DNA of 64,000 bases from Adiantum capillus-veneris (lineage: Eukaryota > Streptophyta > Polypodiopsida > Polypodiales > Pteridaceae), in NCBI GenBank assembly GCA_014529385.2, contig CM043969.1, positions 73,180,176 to 73,244,175 on the forward strand, read 5' to 3'. Positions 1 through 11,960 of this stretch are shown one piece after another. The notes under the pieces were generated by a model. It ran no database searches. It was not told where the DNA came from and saw nothing but the letters and a program-made list of their open reading frames with translations. The position numbers and the translations under genes are program-made. Position 1 is the stretch's first letter. Every line of letters starts with the position of its first letter.

Positions 1-80
1 GAATATTGGATGCTTGTAATGCCATTTTTGTCCCCATTGCTGGCATTGACCTTATGAAACATACCTCACAGCAGAGCGCA

Positions 81-3000
81 TCATCGTTTTCTGCTTCCAC
101 GCCCTTTACCAAGCTGCCCAGACTTGAAAGAAGCTTCTTGCCCTTGCAAGAAAGCCATTGCTTTGCGGTACTTCTCCTCACGCTGCTCCTCTACTAGAGC
201 CTTCTCTTTGGCCTTCTCAGCTTGTAGAAAATAGTTATCCTTCCGCAACTCTCTTGCAGCACCTTTCGCCTCTTGTTTAATAAGCTGCCGCAGTCTCTTT
301 CCCTCTGCTCGCTCCTTATCCGGATCATAATTTCTTCCCCGAATAAAGCTGCACGAAACAATCACCAGGAGTTTAGACACAGTCATGACCAAGTTGCATC
401 CACTTTTTCAAGATATGGTGGTAGAAAGGGTTTGATTAAAAATCACGTTACGAGGAACCAATAGGCCCACCATGAAAAGAAAAATCAACCTCTGCTTATT
501 GTCAAAGGAAAAAAAATCCTCCTTTGAAATTCAAATAACTTTTATCGTTGTTGAGGTTCAACTGAATTTGAAAGATTTAGATTAGAGAGGGGGAGATCAA
601 GCCTGGGTCCTTACCCATCCACCTAGCCACCTTGACCACCAGGCTACGAGTCCATTGCAAACATTCAAATAATTTTTGCATGTTTGATGCCCTCTCAAAG
701 GCCTCCTGTGGCATGTCGCGTGACCACTAGGGCACAAACCATTTCCATCTCAAGAGTCCTCCAATGGAAGAAGTCAACATGTCCACTAAGGCTAAGACAG
801 CAAAGACACTACAGAGAAGAATAATATCTACTAGACAACTACAGCACCCAAAAGAATTTGCAGTATCTTGTGGCTACAGACAGATTCAAAATGTTCAGAT
901 TCAATAGCACCTTTGGGGGGCTTTTGTGCTTGTATAGAAAGAGAGAGATCTGGAAGAAGAACAATAATAACTTGTAGGAAAAAAAGGCAGGCTGGCAAGA
1001 TGCTGGCAGATACGGACACATGGGCCACCAAAAAACACAAATGTCTGTGGTATCAACAGTGCAACTTCCAAATAAATTGCACTCCAGGAAAACTAGAGGT
1101 AGAGTATCAAGATAAGTAAATATCCGCACATAAAGGCCACCAAAATAAGTCAACTTGGCTTGTGTGTATGTATGTATATGCATGTCCGTGCACTGTCTCT
1201 ACCCACTCATGGACAGAGATAGGACGACCACCTTCTCATACAAAGTAAGGTTGGGAACACTAAAAAGACACACACACACACACACAAATATAAGATACTA
1301 ATCATATACACCTAGATAAATCCAAAATATGCCCAGATTCGCCGTCAAAAGAAAAGTGCAAGGTATAGACTGAAAAGACTACAAAAGCTGAAAGCTGAGA
1401 GTTCAAAGGGATCCTGAGGTAGACAAATACATCACTCCTTCAAAAGCAGCGCCTCAACCTTAATAACAAACAGAAATAGAGGATAGTTGCTTCAAACTTA
1501 CTTTTCCTCAAACTTTGGATTGAACTGCTTGATTGGAGCTGGTTTCTTCACCCGCATGCGTAATGGCTGGCGAAGCTTCTCGGTTTTCCTTACATTATCC
1601 CTTATTTGTCCCAAAAGCCTAGTGATTGAAACAATAACTGCCTGCGGACAGTGTCTACTGACAGATAGAACCTCGAGCACTGATATAAATGGATCAAAAA
1701 TTTCTGGATAACAAGAAATTTCCTCATAAAGGTGTGAGAAGCCTTCCAAGGTCCCCAAAATACAGGAAAGGACAGACAACCTGCAAAAATCAATGCCTTG
1801 CATGTGACCTCTCCAACATCAAAGGAGAAAGCAAAAGAAAACAAATTTAATCCATGACATGAAATTGACCTGAATGTGTCTGTCTCAAAAAATGATGGAT
1901 CTTTATCTGTTGCCATGACATCATCAAATTCTAAATCTTCTGTTTGCCTTATATGAGAGCAATCATTCTGTAACCGAAGCCAGGGCTGAGAGGAAACAAG
2001 CTCCAACATGAAGGATCCACACTGATTACATCAAAATTAAAAATTAGAAACTACTGTAAGAATGATTGTGTGCATTAATAGCTGCAACTAAGCACTCTTG
2101 GTCAAGCTAATAAGCTTTCGTACTCCAAGAAAAGCCGCAGCCTTGGAAGTGTTTATTCTTCCAGAGAGGGCTGAAATCAAAGCAGCGTATAGAAAGGACA
2201 AGGCCTCTGGGCAGAACCTTCTGGCTGGCCTCATGATCTGCATGATACATTAAGAAAGAAAATATGTTGCTTAATTTAAGTTTGCTTAGTCTAAAGCAGA
2301 AGTGACAATCATGCTTAAACAATTCCATGAGGTCAGAAATGGACACCCTATTTAGACAGCTTAAGATACTTCTATCAAATATCATGCATGTTAGCACAAA
2401 TTGAAGAGCAGCAGTAACTGACAGACAACAGCAGTCCACATATGAATGTGCCAACAGTGAGGTCCCGAGCAGATTTGACAGGGGAGCGTGTCAGATATTC
2501 TGCCATTAGCAAGGTGCAAGGTGTCAGCACTACGTGTCGGAAATCGGATGGTGGGAATGCCAATGTCCAAAGTCTAAACAACGCCAAACTTTTGCAAGAT
2601 GGCCAAAGGCCATCCACACCTGCGGCCAAGTACTGACTGAGAAATGAGAGAAGAAAAGTTTATTAGATAATAGTGAAGCTGGTATACCTTGGCTTTTCAG
2701 CCTCTCTATGAACTGTTCTCGCATGCGTATTATCCGTTCACGGGCACACACTGCAGAAAAGTAAGGCGTCTCGGAACCCATCTCAATAAGTGGCCTCATC
2801 AGTGCATTTAGTCTGTCCAAAGAAGGCACCCTTCCGCCAGCAACGGAAGCAAAGTATTGAAGTAGAACTCCATAAAAGACCTAGATGAAAAAATTTCTTT
2901 TAGATCTGATAACAGATGAGTTGATTCAGTAATATTTCTGATACCTGCATTTTTCTCCGATTTTCTGCAGCTAGACGTATAGAATTGCAAGTTCTTATCC

Positions 3001-4631
3001 GTTGAATAATAACTAGCAGATCAGTGATTGGCCGGCCATCAACTAGGCTTTTGAACTCTTGCAAGTTCTTAGGTGCTTCAATCACAAAGGGGAGTTCACC
3101 CATGCTGCGAGAAGGTTTGGTGGTTTTAGCTGCATGAACCTGGGCCCTGGCCATCAAAGCCTCCTCTTTAATTACCATTGTATTCGCTGCACCGACTGGG
3201 GACGAGGTGCTCAATGTCTTCCCATGAGCACCCAAAACCTCATCATCACTTTCCTCCCATGCATCATTTTCCACTTCCCTCTCTTCAGATTCCTCTTCGC
3301 TCCCCGTATCACTGTCAGAATCTTCATTCATCAAAGCCTTGTCCTCTTCTTCACTGTCTAGATCCTCCTCTTCACCTTCTTCATTTCTAGCAAGTACCTC
3401 ATCCACCCATCCTTTCTTGGGATCATCATCATCATTTGCAAAGTTCTCACCAAGATCATCCCCAGACAGTTCCAGCCTGCGCCGTTTAGTTATTTGAGAA
3501 TCCTGTCTGCCAGCTGTATTTTCTGACTCGCTGTCCTCAGATTCCTCATCGAGCATCCTCTTCCTTCGCTTTTCCTATCGTCAAGATCCACCAGTAAATA
3601 TATTTTCACACTTGCTACAAATAGAAGGGAGAGTGCTACATGAGACAAAATCCTTAGCATCTTAATGTTAATTATTACAAATTGATCACCTCCAGTTCTT
3701 CAAGTTGAGCTCTCTCTTCCCCTGCAATCTCTTCATCAGTCTTCAACCTGTCAGAGGCATGAGCTCTCATCTCCATTCCCATCTCCTTGACAAGCTTATC
3801 AAAATCATCAGCCTGCATTTGATAGAAACACTATGTCTCAATCTGGAAGCAGAGGGCCTTAACAAGAAAGCAGATAATAAATACGAACGTATCAAGATAG
3901 CAAGTTATGTGGTATTAGTGTGTTGCGGAACCTTTCCCTCATTTCCCTGATCAATAGTTGACTTTGAACCGAAGCACTTCTTTGAGCGAACAAGAGAACT
4001 CAAAGCTTGAGATTGCGCTAGCGCAGCAAAATCCTTGTCTAGCTGATCCTTCAATTCCGCGTCTTTTTCTTTCTCCTTCGCTTTCTGTGCCTGAAGATGG
4101 ACACAAATTTCAGGACAGCTCTTGAAAATCACCTGGTCGAACCTCAGCTAGGACAAACCTTATAGAACTTGCTTTTTGCAATAATTTCCTCCATGATCTC
4201 CTTTTTGGACTTTGATTTCTGGCAGTGATGTTGCAGCAGATGAAATTGAGCAGGGAAAACAAACGTAGAGAACAATATGCCTACGAACAGCCAAACCTAA
4301 ACATACATTCACCTTCTCACTCTGATCATCACCTGCACGTGCAAGCCCCTTGGGAGAATCTCCACCAAAATGAAAATTTTTCACTAGCTCCTCTACTGTA
4401 AGCAAAATCACAGTGAAAATATATGAATACAAAAAAAACACCAACCACTTTCAAATTGAGTAGCAAAAAGTTATTCGATTATATAGCCTTACAATGTTCA
4501 GATTCATCATCCTCTTCAAATGAGTTTTCTTCAAAATCATCGAGCTCTGACAATGTGGTGCCTCCATGTGTAAGAACAGCCTCTTCATCCTCATCATGTA
4601 AGGTAAACTTGCTTCTCTTTTGCCATTTGGC
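81..4631 (-). CDS. NOP14: Nucleolar protein 14 homologue, 3' twelve coding exons (5' exons not found)
   Basis: NOP14 is a nucleolar factor for 18S rRNA maturation and 40S subunit assembly. Twelve exons read on the minus strand: 4631-4493, 4395-4313, 4218-4159, 4090-3932, 3812-3690, 3574-2945, 2880-2688, 2619-2423, 2237-2124, 2021-1870, 1780-1502, 348-81. All have AG acceptors and GT donors, and the phases agree throughout, giving about 798 codons ending in TGA at 83-81. Recognisable family segments in order: RSKFTLHDEDEEA; EIMEEIIAKSKFYK; a long acidic Asp/Glu/Ser stretch in the 630-nt exon; SDFRHVVLTPCTLLMAEYL; RRFCPEALSFL; FNPKFEEN; and the basic, coiled C-terminus YDPDKERAEGKRLRQL...KGAARELRKDN. 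The donors at 2423 and 2124 are the least certain. The first ~100 residues of the family are absent: no matching exon was seen between 4632 and ~6000, and beyond that the DNA is transposon. Either the upstream intron is huge or the copy is 5'-truncated. Family identity is very likely; expression is unknown. Confidence 0.9.
585..662 (-). repeat. Possible tRNA-derived SINE remnant in a NOP14 intron
   Basis: On the minus strand the sequence reads like a worn tRNA-derived head: a TAGCCTGGTGGTCAAGGTGG segment resembles an RNA polymerase III A box, and AGGCTTGATCTCC about 30 nt on resembles a decayed B box. It lies in the intron between the exons at 348 and 1502. No A-tail or target duplication was identified, so this is only a suggestion. 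The rest of this 1.15-kb intron shows nothing recognisable apart from a CA run. Confidence 0.3.
1268..1286. repeat. (CA)n microsatellite in NOP14 intron
   Basis: About nine CA units in the intron between the last two NOP14 exons. Confidence 0.9.
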
Positions 4632-5750
4632 CTGTCATAAACAAAATGCTCTTTTGAGAATTCTTCATTGTAAAGAAAGACAAGCTATATAGACCCGCAA
4701 AAACCTCAGGCTCAGGATAAAAGTCCATGCAAATTACATACACATAGTAGTCATCCACAAGACGCCCCATAAGAAAGAGAAGATATTGCTAGTTTGGTTA
4801 TTCCTGTATATAGCTTACTAATTCTCAGCATGTGCACATTAGAATTATCAATTTATCAGTTACATTTATTTGATCAAAGGAATACAACAGCTGTTCCAGA
4901 TACACCATCAGATCAGTTGTTAGAGCATCACGCACAGAACTTCTCGAAGTCCATCCTAGAATGGATAGTTCAAGTGCATTATCGAGAGGATAACTCGAGC
5001 ACCTTTAAAAGAAAACATCCTCTAAGACCATCCAGAACAGATACTCCTGATGCATCACAGGATGGGTGACCAGAGCATGGAGGGGATATTTGCTAGACCA
5101 TCTAGCACAGGTATTTGTGATGCATCACAGGAGGGGCATCACAAGAAGCTACTCCAAAAGTCCAAGTAGATAGAATACCACAATATGAGTAATTCTCATG
5201 TCTCACAGGATGCATGATTAGAACATCAAAAAGGGGTATCTCACGAGCCCAACAGTAAATCAGATTTGGGAGAGTTTGCACACTTCAACAACCACATAAA
5301 TGAAGATGGTCCTTAGACCAAGGGAAACATGTTTTCCACAGGTAATATTTAATTATTGCATGCATCTATCTATCCGATTGCACCCTAGAACTCTTGGACA
5401 AGAGAGTGTGAGCATGTGTTGCAACAAATAGATTAGTTTGTGCAAGTCAAAAATCCACAGAGCATGTCAATTGTTGAAAATTTGGTCAATTAATTTACTG
5501 CCCAACCAGCCAATTTTGAAAAGCCAGTCACTTTTATCTCAAAAGAGACAAACCCAAGAATTTTCTCTCATCCATTGCCGATCTCCTCTCTCTCTAGCTG
5601 ACACCCATTTTTGGCACCAAACAGCACCAAAATGCACATCCACCCACGAGCGCAATCGCGGGGCAGGGGGGGGGATGGGATGGGATGGGATGGGGGGGAT
5701 GCTCTTGCATGAGAAAATCCATGGCTCTGAACTGCCACTATAGGCAACCC
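4632..5750. other. No gene recognised upstream of the first visible NOP14 exon
   Basis: Searched on both strands for NOP14 N-terminal motifs and for other proteins; none found. There is a weak local repetition around 5040-5135 (GATGCATCACAGGA occurs twice) and a G-rich tract at 5658-5700 with three GGGAT units between longer G runs, which could form a quadruplex. It may be intron or 5' flank. Confidence 0.5.
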
Positions 5751-6043
5751 TGGTTGGGTATTCTCTACTAAAACTATTTATGTACAGCGAGACAAGCAGT
5801 ATCCGTTACCATATTACAGTAGTGATGTGTGTGAACACACTTAGGGCGGCCGGGCAATTTTTCCCTCGCTAAGAGGTTCCCCCCCCCCCCCCCCCTCCGA
5901 CTTGTATATACTACCATCTCTTTAGGGCAAGCCTTATCTCTATTATAGCCACTTAGTAGTACTAATTCATGTGTCATCTGCTCTTGAACTCCTCCATCTT
6001 CGGGTGCATTCCTGCAGCCTATTAATTGCAATTGGTATCAGGC
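5751..6043 (+). mobile_element. Possible short LTR end with primer-binding site
   Basis: A segment that may begin TGGTTGGG ends in ...AATTGCA, followed by TTGGTATCAGGC (6032-6043). This is one deletion away from the initiator-Met tRNA primer-binding site TGGTATCAGAGC. That is the layout of an LTR 3' end plus PBS, as in copia-like elements. A 17-nt C run lies at 5879-5895. No partner LTR or gag was recognised downstream, so the call is tentative. Confidence 0.3.
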
Positions 6044-6440
6044 AAGCTTCGGCACCCGGAGCAGCGTTCCCAGCCCCCTCTTGGCCCACTTTCTCAGATT
6101 GAGGTTGATTTTGGTGGATGTTTGCAAGGCGACATAACCTTCGGGCCAGCTCGTAGAGCTAAGTGTCGTCAGAATTTTCATTTGAGCTCCTTTCGGCGCC
6201 TCCATCTCGGAGGGGTCACTAAAAAAAATGTAAGATAGCATGAAAGTTCAACATAAGGGTTGATTGTTTCTTGTAGAGCTACAGAAACTATATGCGGGCT
6301 ACTCGCAAATGGCAACTTGTCCATAGTGACGTTTGCGGTTTGATGTATACTCCATCCTTTGGGAATTTGTAACCCGAAGGCACCACGTGCCTACTAAAAG
6401 AACATAATTGGAATAGACTTTAGCACTTCAAACACAATTG

Positions 6441-6444
<4 letters not shown>

Positions 6445-6481
<37 letters not shown>
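6445..6481. repeat. (GA)n microsatellite
   Basis: Around 18 GA units. The surrounding 6044-6600 holds no gene I recognise on either strand. Confidence 0.9.
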
Positions 6482-6483
<2 letters not shown>

Positions 6484-6609
6484 AATGAAACGCTTCAAGA
6501 GGCCAAAATGACTTATGAGACCAAACCGTTGCAAACTGGTGAATTTGATACCGTGTCTGGGTACAAAAAATGAAATGAAACTAGCAGTACTACTAGCTAC
6601 TGTGTGGGG

Positions 6610-7118
6610 TACGAGTGATCATTGAATCCATCCTCATCTGCATTTTGGATGTTGAGACAGTAGGGCTCGAATCCTGTGTTGTAGTCTTTGTCGATGTTGT
6701 GAAGCTCCTCTCCTCAATCGAGGCGTCTCAATCTCCCCAACCGGTCAATGATAGTGTCGCGGGTGTGAGTCTAGGTTGAGCATCAAGGGAGTATTGAAAG
6801 GGCGGTAAGTTGTCCATGTTGAAGCAATGTGTGTAGAACCATCCTGACATCTGTGCATACCAGCATGATGTGTCCCCCTCTAATGCTAGAAGTCTAGAGG
6901 ACTCAAGGGCCAATCTAGCATATCTGTCTCTGGTAGTATCCCATAAGCTACGCATGAAGGAGACTGATCTTATAAGCACCTCTATCCCCATAGAGGGTGG
7001 CTGCTAACTCTGCTCTAATGATCTCGTGCGGCACGGATGATTTGGCTCTAATCAATCGGGAAATCATAGATACAAAGGGCCTCTCCATGACTCTCCACCC
7101 ATCCTGACCGACAGAGGG
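6610..7118 (-). pseudogene. LINE ORF2 C-terminal fragment (3' piece of a LINE split in three)
   Basis: Minus-strand reading frames encode the conserved tail found after the reverse transcriptase of many plant LINE ORF2 proteins: GWRVMERPFVSMISRLIRAK, SSVPHEIIRAELAA, and after a frameshift FMRSLWDTTRDRYARLALES. The tail is interrupted by shifts and stops, so it is not functional. It joins the RT piece at 13218: element F (7119-13217) is inserted between them with a GAGGG target duplication on both sides. The exact LINE 3' end and any A-tail were not found; the lower limit is approximate. Confidence 0.75.
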
Positions 7119-7681
7119 TGTCACAAAGTGATGGCGTGGCATGTCCACCCAAACGAACCCTAGTGGAAACTAACTAATTAAATGAATTAAGTTGTTCCAA
7201 CTTATGGGGTCCCATCTGATGGGGCCAGGGGACACTAGGATAATAAAATTAAAGCAAAGGCTTGAAATTGCGCGTACTGCTGACGTGGCACTGAGTACGG
7301 ACCTCCGCGATTTATTGGCTGCTGCTAACGTGGCACAACGTACGGATTCCCGCAATTTCTGCCATAAATTGCGTTGGCAGCTTTTGGTGCTAGCCCACAA
7401 AGACAGATGCTTTTGGGAACAATTGCTTTTAGAACCTGAATCTTTTCTTGTACTGCTTTTGGGTCTGAGGCCTTTAAGTGAATTGTTAGGGCCTCTCTTT
7501 CTCGGATTAGCTTGGGAGCATTAAGCAGAAAGAGAGGACCCTCAAACATTGTACATTTTGGGGCCAATCTCTCTCGGTACGAAACTACGCCGGGCTGTGT
7601 CGTCTCTCTCAGTTGTGATTAAGTTATTTTCCATTTCTCTCACGTGTGTTGCATCGGATTCTGGTATCCAAGTCTATTACA
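7119..7681 (+). repeat. 5' LTR of element F
   Basis: TG...CA ends, 563 bp. It matches the LTR at 12522-13217 but lacks part of the conserved GAAATACCG block, keeping only TTTTGGGGCCAAT near 7557. The PBS TGGTATCAGAGC follows at 7683-7694. Confidence 0.88.
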
Positions 7682-7682
7682 G

Positions 7683-7694
7683 TGGTATCAGAGC
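7683..7694 (+). other. Primer-binding site of element F (initiator Met tRNA)
   Basis: TGGTATCAGAGC one base after the LTR end, complementary to the 3' end of plant initiator-methionine tRNA. Confidence 0.85.
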
Positions 7695-8069
7695 TTAGAA
7701 AGATTCTTCTTCTGCGGAGAATCCGATCCCTTCTGCAGCACATGCATGTTCTAGAGGAGAATCTGACAGAGCAGACAAAATTTCATTTGTGAAAGAATCT
7801 TGGTGTCCTGACCCCGGACTTACTAGCCACTCCCACCCTTCGTCCATCGCGCATCGAGCGCGCTCCCGTCTTCATGTCATCGCTCTCTCTTAAAGGGCAT
7901 AAGCACATATGGGATCTCACAGAGAATCTGACAGAGATAACACCTCTCAGGGGGGAGGCGAAGAAACGTTGAAATCCGAAGCGGGAACTGAAGCAAAGAA
8001 TGAAGATTTGGGCCAATTTTCGGCGGAGAAGTTTGCCAGAGCGTAGTACAAGCTTCAACTTCATGTCGA

Positions 8070-8960
8070 CATGCGTGCGAAAAGATTAATCAAGTACTCC
8101 AGAGACCCGAGATTTGCGAAACACCTGAAGAATCACCCGATTGATGAGATTCACTCGAGATGGCGTGAGGCCATTGATTCTTCTCTGAGGTCGGAGGAAA
8201 GCTGAAAGGACAGACAAGTGCAGAAAAGCGGAAGCTATCCTTGCAGAAAGAGCTTAACAGAGCCCTTGACCAAAAGATGAACCACATAATGAAAGGCTTG
8301 AAGCACTCTCGAAAGAAGAGGAGATCGATGGATTTCCTTGGTTATTTGGGCCGGAAGTCGAGTTGCGAGGTGGCAAGTAGATCCAAGAATCGTGCTCATT
8401 TCGAGAATGACTGAGATTAATCTTCGTCTTCAAAGAGTTCCGACAGTTCGTAATCCTCTAGTTCCAAAGAGGATGAAAAATGGAGAAAAAGCAAGAAAAG
8501 CATAATTTTTTTAAAGTCTAGAAGGCATGGAAGGCCATCTAGCAGCTCCTACAACGTGGTTAAAATTCAAGAAAACTTTCACGTCAACTTGGATATCAAA
8601 TGAATATGAAAGAGATGTCATCACGGCTTGGCATCACTTGAGAATGACTAAGAAAGATACATTGGATGAGTACTGCTAGAAGTTTTGAGATTACTTATAT
8701 GCCAGTGTCTTCATTTTGGAAGATTACTTTGAGAGACCAGATTGAGTAGTTTTGTTGTGGTTTGCCAAAAGAGATTCGAGAATATTGTCTAAAATCAGAA
8801 TTTTGACTCCATTCAGAGACTTATGGGACATGCTAAGCAACGATTTGGAATGCATGCTGGCTCATTGACTTATCCTACGGACAGGATAGTATCCACCTCA
8901 ACATGGCAAGCGTTTGTCAATGAAGAGAATGAATCAGGGGAACCGGATGACAGCTCATCA
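8070..8960 (+). pseudogene. Degenerate gag of element F
   Basis: Translation in shifting frames shows KYSRDPRFAKHLKNHPIDEI, then MDFLGYLGRKSS, then a WHHLRMTKKDTLDEYC segment. Each aligns by eye with the gag of elements B and C (FAKDPKMAKYMNQTSLEE, FSGYLGRRS, WNHLQMTKSNTVNTYC). Several stops and shifts make it non-coding. Capsid-like function is inferred from the relatives. Confidence 0.75.
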
Positions 8961-9059
8961 CAGGATTCTGGAGAATCAGATGGTAGCACTATCACAAACT
9001 AGACATGGCAGGCCCCCGGACACATAGACCATGCAGCATGAAATGCCACGTGCCAGACC

Positions 9060-9838
9060 GCAGAGATTCACTTTAAAACGGTTCACAAAAGACGACATGG
9101 CCCGACGTAGTTCCGTGCCAAGAGGTATTGGCCCCATAGACTGGCGCCCCTTTCGGTATTTCTTTTTATATTATTCTTTGTGCAAAGTACAAGAGCCCGC
9201 GGGTGCTCACTCTCAGTCTCTGCGTCCAGATGCCCAAAGAAGTGAGCCCCAGAGGCTTATTTATTCTTACAAGGGATGCCCCAAAAGCAAAGCCCCCAAA
9301 GTTAACTCAAAAGCTTTCAAAATTAAGGCAAATTCTCCCAAAAGCTTGCTAGCACTAACTCAGCCAGCCCAAAAGCAGCAACATAATTTTCGAAAATCCG
9401 TACACTACCACGTCAGCGAAAATTGCAGAGGTCCGTACGTACTGCCATGTCAGCATGTCGGGGCATTTTACGATGCCTTTTCCGAGGCCTGCTGCCACGT
9501 GGCATTTCCTGCCGCATGGTGTATGTTTCAAGGGGCCTGCCACGTCACCAATTTGTGACATACCCCCCTCTTGAAAGGATTGTAATCGCCCTCGATTACG
9601 CCTGCAAAACAGACAGAGGCCAACGCTAATTCCACCAACCAAAAAGCAGTAGCGTAATTTTCGGAAATCCGTACACTACCACGTCAACATGTGAACGAAA
9701 ATTGCGGAGGTCCATACGTACTGCCACGTCAGTCTGTCGGTGAATTTCCAACACGTTTTTCGGGGCCTGTTACCACGTGGCATTTCCTACCGCATAGTGT
9801 ATGTCTCAAGGGGGCTACAACGTCACCAGTTTGTGACA
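9060..9838 (-). mobile_element. Reversed B-family LTR pieces inside element F
   Basis: Read on the minus strand this is a B-type LTR (truncated at its 3' end), including the conserved GGGGCGCC/GAAATACC block (9140-9170), and reaching the LTR terminus TGTCAC at 9560. A polypurine tract and ~75 nt of internal tail follow (9561-9635), and then a second LTR 5' piece that also ends in TGTCAC at 9838. This is the remains of an internally deleted element in opposite orientation to F. Two ~150-bp stretches (9400-9560 and 9660-9838) therefore look repeated. Confidence 0.75.
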
Positions 9839-9866
9839 AGCACATCCAAGGGTTCCGACGAACTAA

Positions 9867-11502
9867 TGTAAGGTGCAGCGGAATGAATATTTGAACTTTG
9901 CTCAAGATGAGTGCTCCGAGCTGTGCTCAAGGTTCCTTTTTATTCTTATGGAAGGGAGAGCCTTCCGTTCTTGATGAGAGAGTGCAATGGATACAAACAA
10001 AGTGAATGGACACTGTGCGTGAAAGTGTATGAGACTGAGAGATAGAGAGAGAATAGAAATACGACACCAGAGACGACATAAAACCCTCCTCCGAAGGCCC
10101 CACTCTCGTTGGTGAGAGTGGTCTACTATTGATTGCACAAACTGGTACAAAGTGGATGCATGTGACTGATGCAAGTCTAGGCTAGGTTGATGTCGACGAC
10201 GGGGATGACGAGACCGACGCTATGGCTGAAAACTGATGCACTCTATCTGCTGTCCAAAACCGCCAATGGCTGAAATCTGCCGAAAACCAAAAACGCTGGT
10301 TTGGGGATGATTCCTGCTGGCTGAAAAACGCTGTTTTTAAGTTGGCAAAAACGCTGATATTCTGAGGCTAGGCGATGCTGAAAATGCCAGGGGAAGTGGC
10401 GATCATGTCCTGCTTAAAAACGCCAGCCAAGGGAGGACTATGGTGATGAGGGTACTGCTGATAAACGCCAATAAAGGGAGACTGTGGCGATGATGCTGTG
10501 GATGAAAAACGCGAGCAATGGGTGGTCTATGCATAGTTACCCGGAATGGGAACGGGGAACGGGGAACGGAGGGTCCGGAACGGGACGGGAAAGGGGAGGA
10601 GGAGGGGGCGCCGGAACGGGAACGGGGTTGGAATGGTCCACCTAAAGTAAGGATTGAATTACCTCCATTCAGCTTAGTCTCAAATAAACTCCTAAACAAC
10701 CCCAAAACTGCCCCCAAATCTGCTTCCTAACCTGCCCTTAAACTGCACCAAATATGTTCCCCGAACAACCCTAAATCTGCCCCCAAAAGCCCACTTTTTT
10801 TCCCCCAAATGCCTACTTTTGCCCGTTTCTCCCCGCGTTTCGCCGTTCCGCCTCATGTTTCGCCCATTCCGGAACACCGTTCCGGTTTTACCCCGTTCTG
10901 GAACGGCGTTCCGTTCCCATCTCCGTTTCGGGAACGAGACTTGTCCGGAACGCCGTTTCGAAACGTTTGGGCTATGTTCCCCCCGTTCCCTATTACAGTG
11001 GGTCTATGGCGACGAGGCTTCTTGATGAAAATGCTAGATGCTATGGTTCTTGCTTGGAGGAAACACCCCACCAAGGGGGGGGATCTTGCTGAGAGAGAGA
11101 GGGGGAACCTGCTGCCTGTGGCCTGTGTTCTCCTTCCTCTTCTGCCAATTAGTGCTAGCATAGATTTGCTTATATACAAACTTACTCAATTTGCCCTACC
11201 TACTTTCCAGCAAAAGTCACTTAAAATAATAAGTGAAAATTGTCAAAAATAGGGAAAATAGGTCAAATACACTGAAAAATTCCCCTGAAGGATTCTGATG
11301 GATTTTGATGGGAATGCTTATGATCATGTTGTGCGCAACCAGAGGATATGCAACTACACTAAGTGCCTGGGCATGCACGGTCTGAGAACAGACTCACAAA
11401 AGTGCCAGAACACTTGCTAATCTAGACTGACTGGACTGAGCTGAACCCTGGTCATGCTGTAGCTTGTCCACGGACACATAGGGTTGGATGTGTCACATGA
11501 CA
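9867..11502 (-). mobile_element. Solo LTR of the E family with a MITE inside
   Basis: Reverse-oriented LTR with ends TGTAAGGTGCAGCGG... and ...TGTCACATGACA, flanked by perfect TSD ACTAA (9862-9866 and 11503-11507). It matches the LTRs of E1 and E2, including the repeated AAAACGC motif. Without the MITE and its extra TSD it is about 1159 bp. No internal E sequence is attached, so LTR-LTR recombination probably removed the rest. Confidence 0.9.
10532..11000. mobile_element. hAT-like MITE rich in GGAACG/CGTTCC
   Basis: A 469-bp insert absent from other E LTRs, bounded by perfect 8-bp duplications GGTCTATG (10524-10531 and 11001-11008). Its ends are CATAGTTACCCGGAA... and, on the other strand, CACTGTAATAGGGAA..., an imperfect terminal inverted repeat. 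The 8-bp TSD and CA...TG ends fit the hAT superfamily. Clusters of GGAACG on the left and CGTTCC on the right face inward, as subterminal transposase-binding motifs often do. No coding capacity. Confidence 0.8.
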
Positions 11503-11689
11503 ACTAAGGGAACCAAACGCAAGTTCATCAAAGGATTCCAGAGAAGAAAGGGGATCAGATGATAGTGCGTCTCAGGGTTCGGATGATTGAGACTGACGTG
11601 CCAATGGACATGGGAGGCTACCTATCTACAGGTCCCAGGGCACAAGGAAAGAAAGGGGAATCGGCTGGTAGATCAAAGAATTCCCCAGA

Positions 11690-11960
11690 TCCAGGTGAGG
11701 TGCCAATGGACAGGGAGCCTGAGGAGCAACCTGAAGTGGAAGAGACCGAGGAGATTCTCGTTCCAGAACAGATACTGGCTCACAAGGAAAGAAAAGTGAA
11801 AGGTAAAGTGATACGGTGGTTCTTAGTTTAAGAACTATCAGACATTGGATGCAGAGTGGATGGAGGAGGACGACTTAGCAGAGACTCCTCAGAGTTGGAA
11901 CTTTACCTTGACGCTTTTGGTCTAGCTTCGACTATTCCAAGAGTTCCCAAAGATCAGCGA
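11690..11960 (+). pseudogene. Integrase C-terminal / chromodomain-like remnant of element F
   Basis: The frame shows EEILVPEQILAHKERKVKGK followed by a stop and then LELYLDAFGLASTIP after a shift. It is homologous to the intact tail of element A (44760-44979). In chromovirus integrases this tail targets heterochromatin. Between 11960 and 12508 lies only the 3' untranslated tail. The polypurine tract is AAGAGGGGGGTA at 12510-12521. Confidence 0.75.

Noticed and set aside
585-662. Functional tRNA gene
   Set aside because: No cloverleaf with a proper acceptor stem or anticodon loop could be formed; only A/B-box-like words.
3059-3390. Plus-strand ORFs opposite NOP14
   Set aside because: Antisense to the acidic coding exon of NOP14; no independent support.
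9400-9838. CRISPR-like or satellite array (two ~150-bp repeats)
   Set aside because: Both copies are LTR 5' ends of a reversed element, each ending in the LTR terminus.
10518-11252. Pro/Arg-rich ORFs at 10518-11252 as genes
   Set aside because: They lie in the hAT-like MITE and its host LTR; composition reflects GGAACG repeats.
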